The notes under the pieces: model-generated | The model's database searches: none | Told to the model about the DNA's origin: nothing | The model's input: the letters and a program-made list of their open reading frames with translations, nothing else | Made by a program: the position numbers and the translations under genes | DNA from: Oscillospiraceae bacterium | GTDB lineage: Bacteria > Bacillota > Clostridia > Oscillospirales > Oscillospiraceae | Reading direction: 5' to 3' | DNA: 7,180 nucleotides | Assembly: GCA_016296565.1 (NCBI GenBank) | Contig: JAEDJB010000095.1 | Location: 1 to 7,180 of the forward strand | Shown: positions 6,633 through 7,180 of the stretch, piece after piece | How positions within the stretch are numbered: the first letter of the stretch is position 1 | Layout of the letters: each line of letters opens with the position of its first letter

Positions 6633-6657
6633 CAAGGTTTTCCGGGAGAAAACGTTG
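6633..6657. promoter_or_regulatory. 25-bp imperfect dyad, candidate operator
   Basis: CAAGGTTTTC (6633-6642) and GAAAACGTTG (6648-6657) are inverted copies matching at 9 of 10 positions around a 5-bp centre (CGGGA). The dyad sits between the two divergent promoters. Its right arm ends 2 bp before the plus-strand TTGACC box and overlaps the alternative TTGTAT -35. Its left arm is about 23 bp upstream of the minus-strand -35. As RNA it has no U tract after it, and it is upstream of both start sites, so a DNA-binding site for a dimeric regulator is the simplest reading. I do not recognise the regulator. Confidence 0.4.
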
Positions 6658-6688
6658 TATTGACCGGGAAAATATGCTAAAATATCAT
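6655..6688 (+). promoter_or_regulatory. Promoter(s) of the coiled-coil protein gene
   Basis: Two overlapping sigma-A-like arrangements are visible. The first is TTGACC (6660-6665), a 17-bp spacer and TATCAT (6683-6688), with 5 of 6 matches in each box. The second is TTGTAT (6655-6660), a 17-bp spacer and TAAAAT (6678-6683), preceded by TGC as an extended -10. Start sites would lie about 5 nt apart, near 6690-6695, giving a short leader of about 25-30 nt with the ribosome binding site GGGAGGA at 6706-6712. Confidence 0.65.
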
Positions 6689-6719
6689 CAAAAGATTTCC
6701 TTTTTGGGAGGAATCCGCG

Positions 6720-7180
6720 ATGAACGAAAATGAAGGTCAATTCCGCAGCGCCGCCTTCGGCGGTTTTCACCGGCAGGACGTGCTGGACTATATCGAGACC
6801 ATGACCCGGGAGCATCAGGCCGCTCTGGCCGCCGCCCAGGAGGAGAAGGACGCCCTGGCCCAGGAAAAGGCCGAGGTGGAGTCTGCCCTGGCAGAGGAGA
6901 AGGCCGCCCGCCGCCGGGCAGAGGACCGGCAGATGCTCCTGGAGAACCGGGCATCCGCCGCCGCCGGCGGACAAAAGGACCTGGAGGACGCCCTGGAAGC
7001 GGCCAGGGCCCAGCTGGAGGAACAGTCTGCCCAGCTGGCCCAGGCCCAGGAAGAGGCAGCGCGCCTGCGGTCCCAGCTCCAGACGGAGACGGCGGACGTC
7101 CAGGCCAAGCTTCAGGAGGAAGTGAAGGAGCTGAAGGCCCAGCTCCAGGAGCTGAAGCCCCAGGCAGAGTCCTGGCAGCG
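6720..7180 (+). CDS. DivIVA-like coiled-coil protein, 5' part only
   Basis: The first 153 residues of a plus-strand gene cut by the right edge. The ATG at 6720-6722 follows GGGAGGA at 7 nt. The N terminus has FRSAAFGGFHRQDVLDYIE (8-26), which resembles the short DivIVA-domain motif (an aromatic-Gly-aromatic turn, then Arg-x-Asp/Glu-Val and an amphipathic helix leading to a coiled coil). From about residue 27 to the edge it is an Ala/Glu/Gln/Leu/Lys-rich helix with heptad-like Leu/Ala spacing, broken once by AAAGGQ (about 79-84). No signal peptide or membrane segment is seen, so it is probably cytoplasmic. A role in cell division, polarity or envelope organisation is inferred only from the DivIVA-like motif. 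It is transcribed divergently from the ecf operon. Its true length and C terminus are unknown. Confidence 0.7.
   Translation, partial: MNENEGQFRSAAFGGFHRQDVLDYIETMTREHQAALAAAQEEKDALAQEKAEVESALAEEKAARRRAEDRQMLLENRASAAAGGQKDLEDALEAARAQLEEQSAQLAQAQEEAARLRSQLQTETADVQAKLQEEVKELKAQLQELKPQAESWQ

Noticed and set aside
6694..6715. Small hairpin (GAT-UCC with GGAAUC) covering the SD of the coiled-coil gene
   Set aside because: Only six pairs with a bulge and a 9-nt loop, and its 5' arm overlaps the predicted transcription start, so it may not be fully transcribed.
6606..6974. Minus-strand open frames opposite the coiled-coil gene
   Set aside because: They run through the divergent promoter region, lack ribosome binding sites and have Pro/Gly/Ser/Ala-rich shadow composition, whereas the plus strand shows a promoter, an SD and a coherent DivIVA-like coiled-coil protein.

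Overview
The window looks like chromosomal core sequence from a high-G+C member of the Clostridia, most likely the Oscillospiraceae (Flavonifractor/Pseudoflavonifractor/Lawsonibacter type). This placement is inferred from strong G/C third-position bias, AGGAGG-type ribosome binding sites, an ecfA1-ecfA2-ecfT-truA gene string, and a zinc-finger Clp ATPase of the kind I associate with this family. No mobile element, CRISPR array, tRNA or rRNA was seen.

Layout: positions 1-6512 carry seven or eight tightly packed minus-strand genes. In transcription order they are a class I SAM-dependent (RlmI/YccW-like) RNA methyltransferase, ecfA1, ecfA2, ecfT, truA, a DUF5711-like membrane-anchored beta-propeller protein, a CvpA-family membrane protein and, after an 84-bp gap, the 5' part of a zinc-finger Clp ATPase that runs off the left edge. 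Gaps between the first seven are 15, 26, 0 and 9 nt, then overlaps of 22 and 4 nt, so they are probably one transcript. That transcript would start at a near-consensus sigma-A promoter at 6581-6609. Its leader of about 60 nt holds a 9-bp hairpin with a UCCG tetraloop just before the first ribosome binding site.

The other side of the only long intergenic region (6519-6719) drives a plus-strand gene, cut by the right edge. It encodes a DivIVA-like N-terminal motif followed by a long Ala/Glu/Gln/Leu-rich coiled coil. This divergent region is an A+T-rich island in an otherwise G+C-rich window and holds promoters in both directions. A 25-bp imperfect dyad (6633-6657) lies immediately upstream of the plus-strand -35 box and is the best unexplained regulatory signal here.

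Functionally the operon joins vitamin or metal uptake (the shared energizing module EcfA1/A2/T, with no substrate-binding S component in the window) to RNA modification (TruA and the methyltransferase). It also carries two envelope proteins of unclear role and then a protein quality-control ATPase. I do not see a convincing new defence, mobile or biosynthetic system. The points worth following up are regulatory (dyad, leader hairpin, direct repeats before clp) and contextual (the ecf-truA module has lost its usual ribosomal-protein neighbours).
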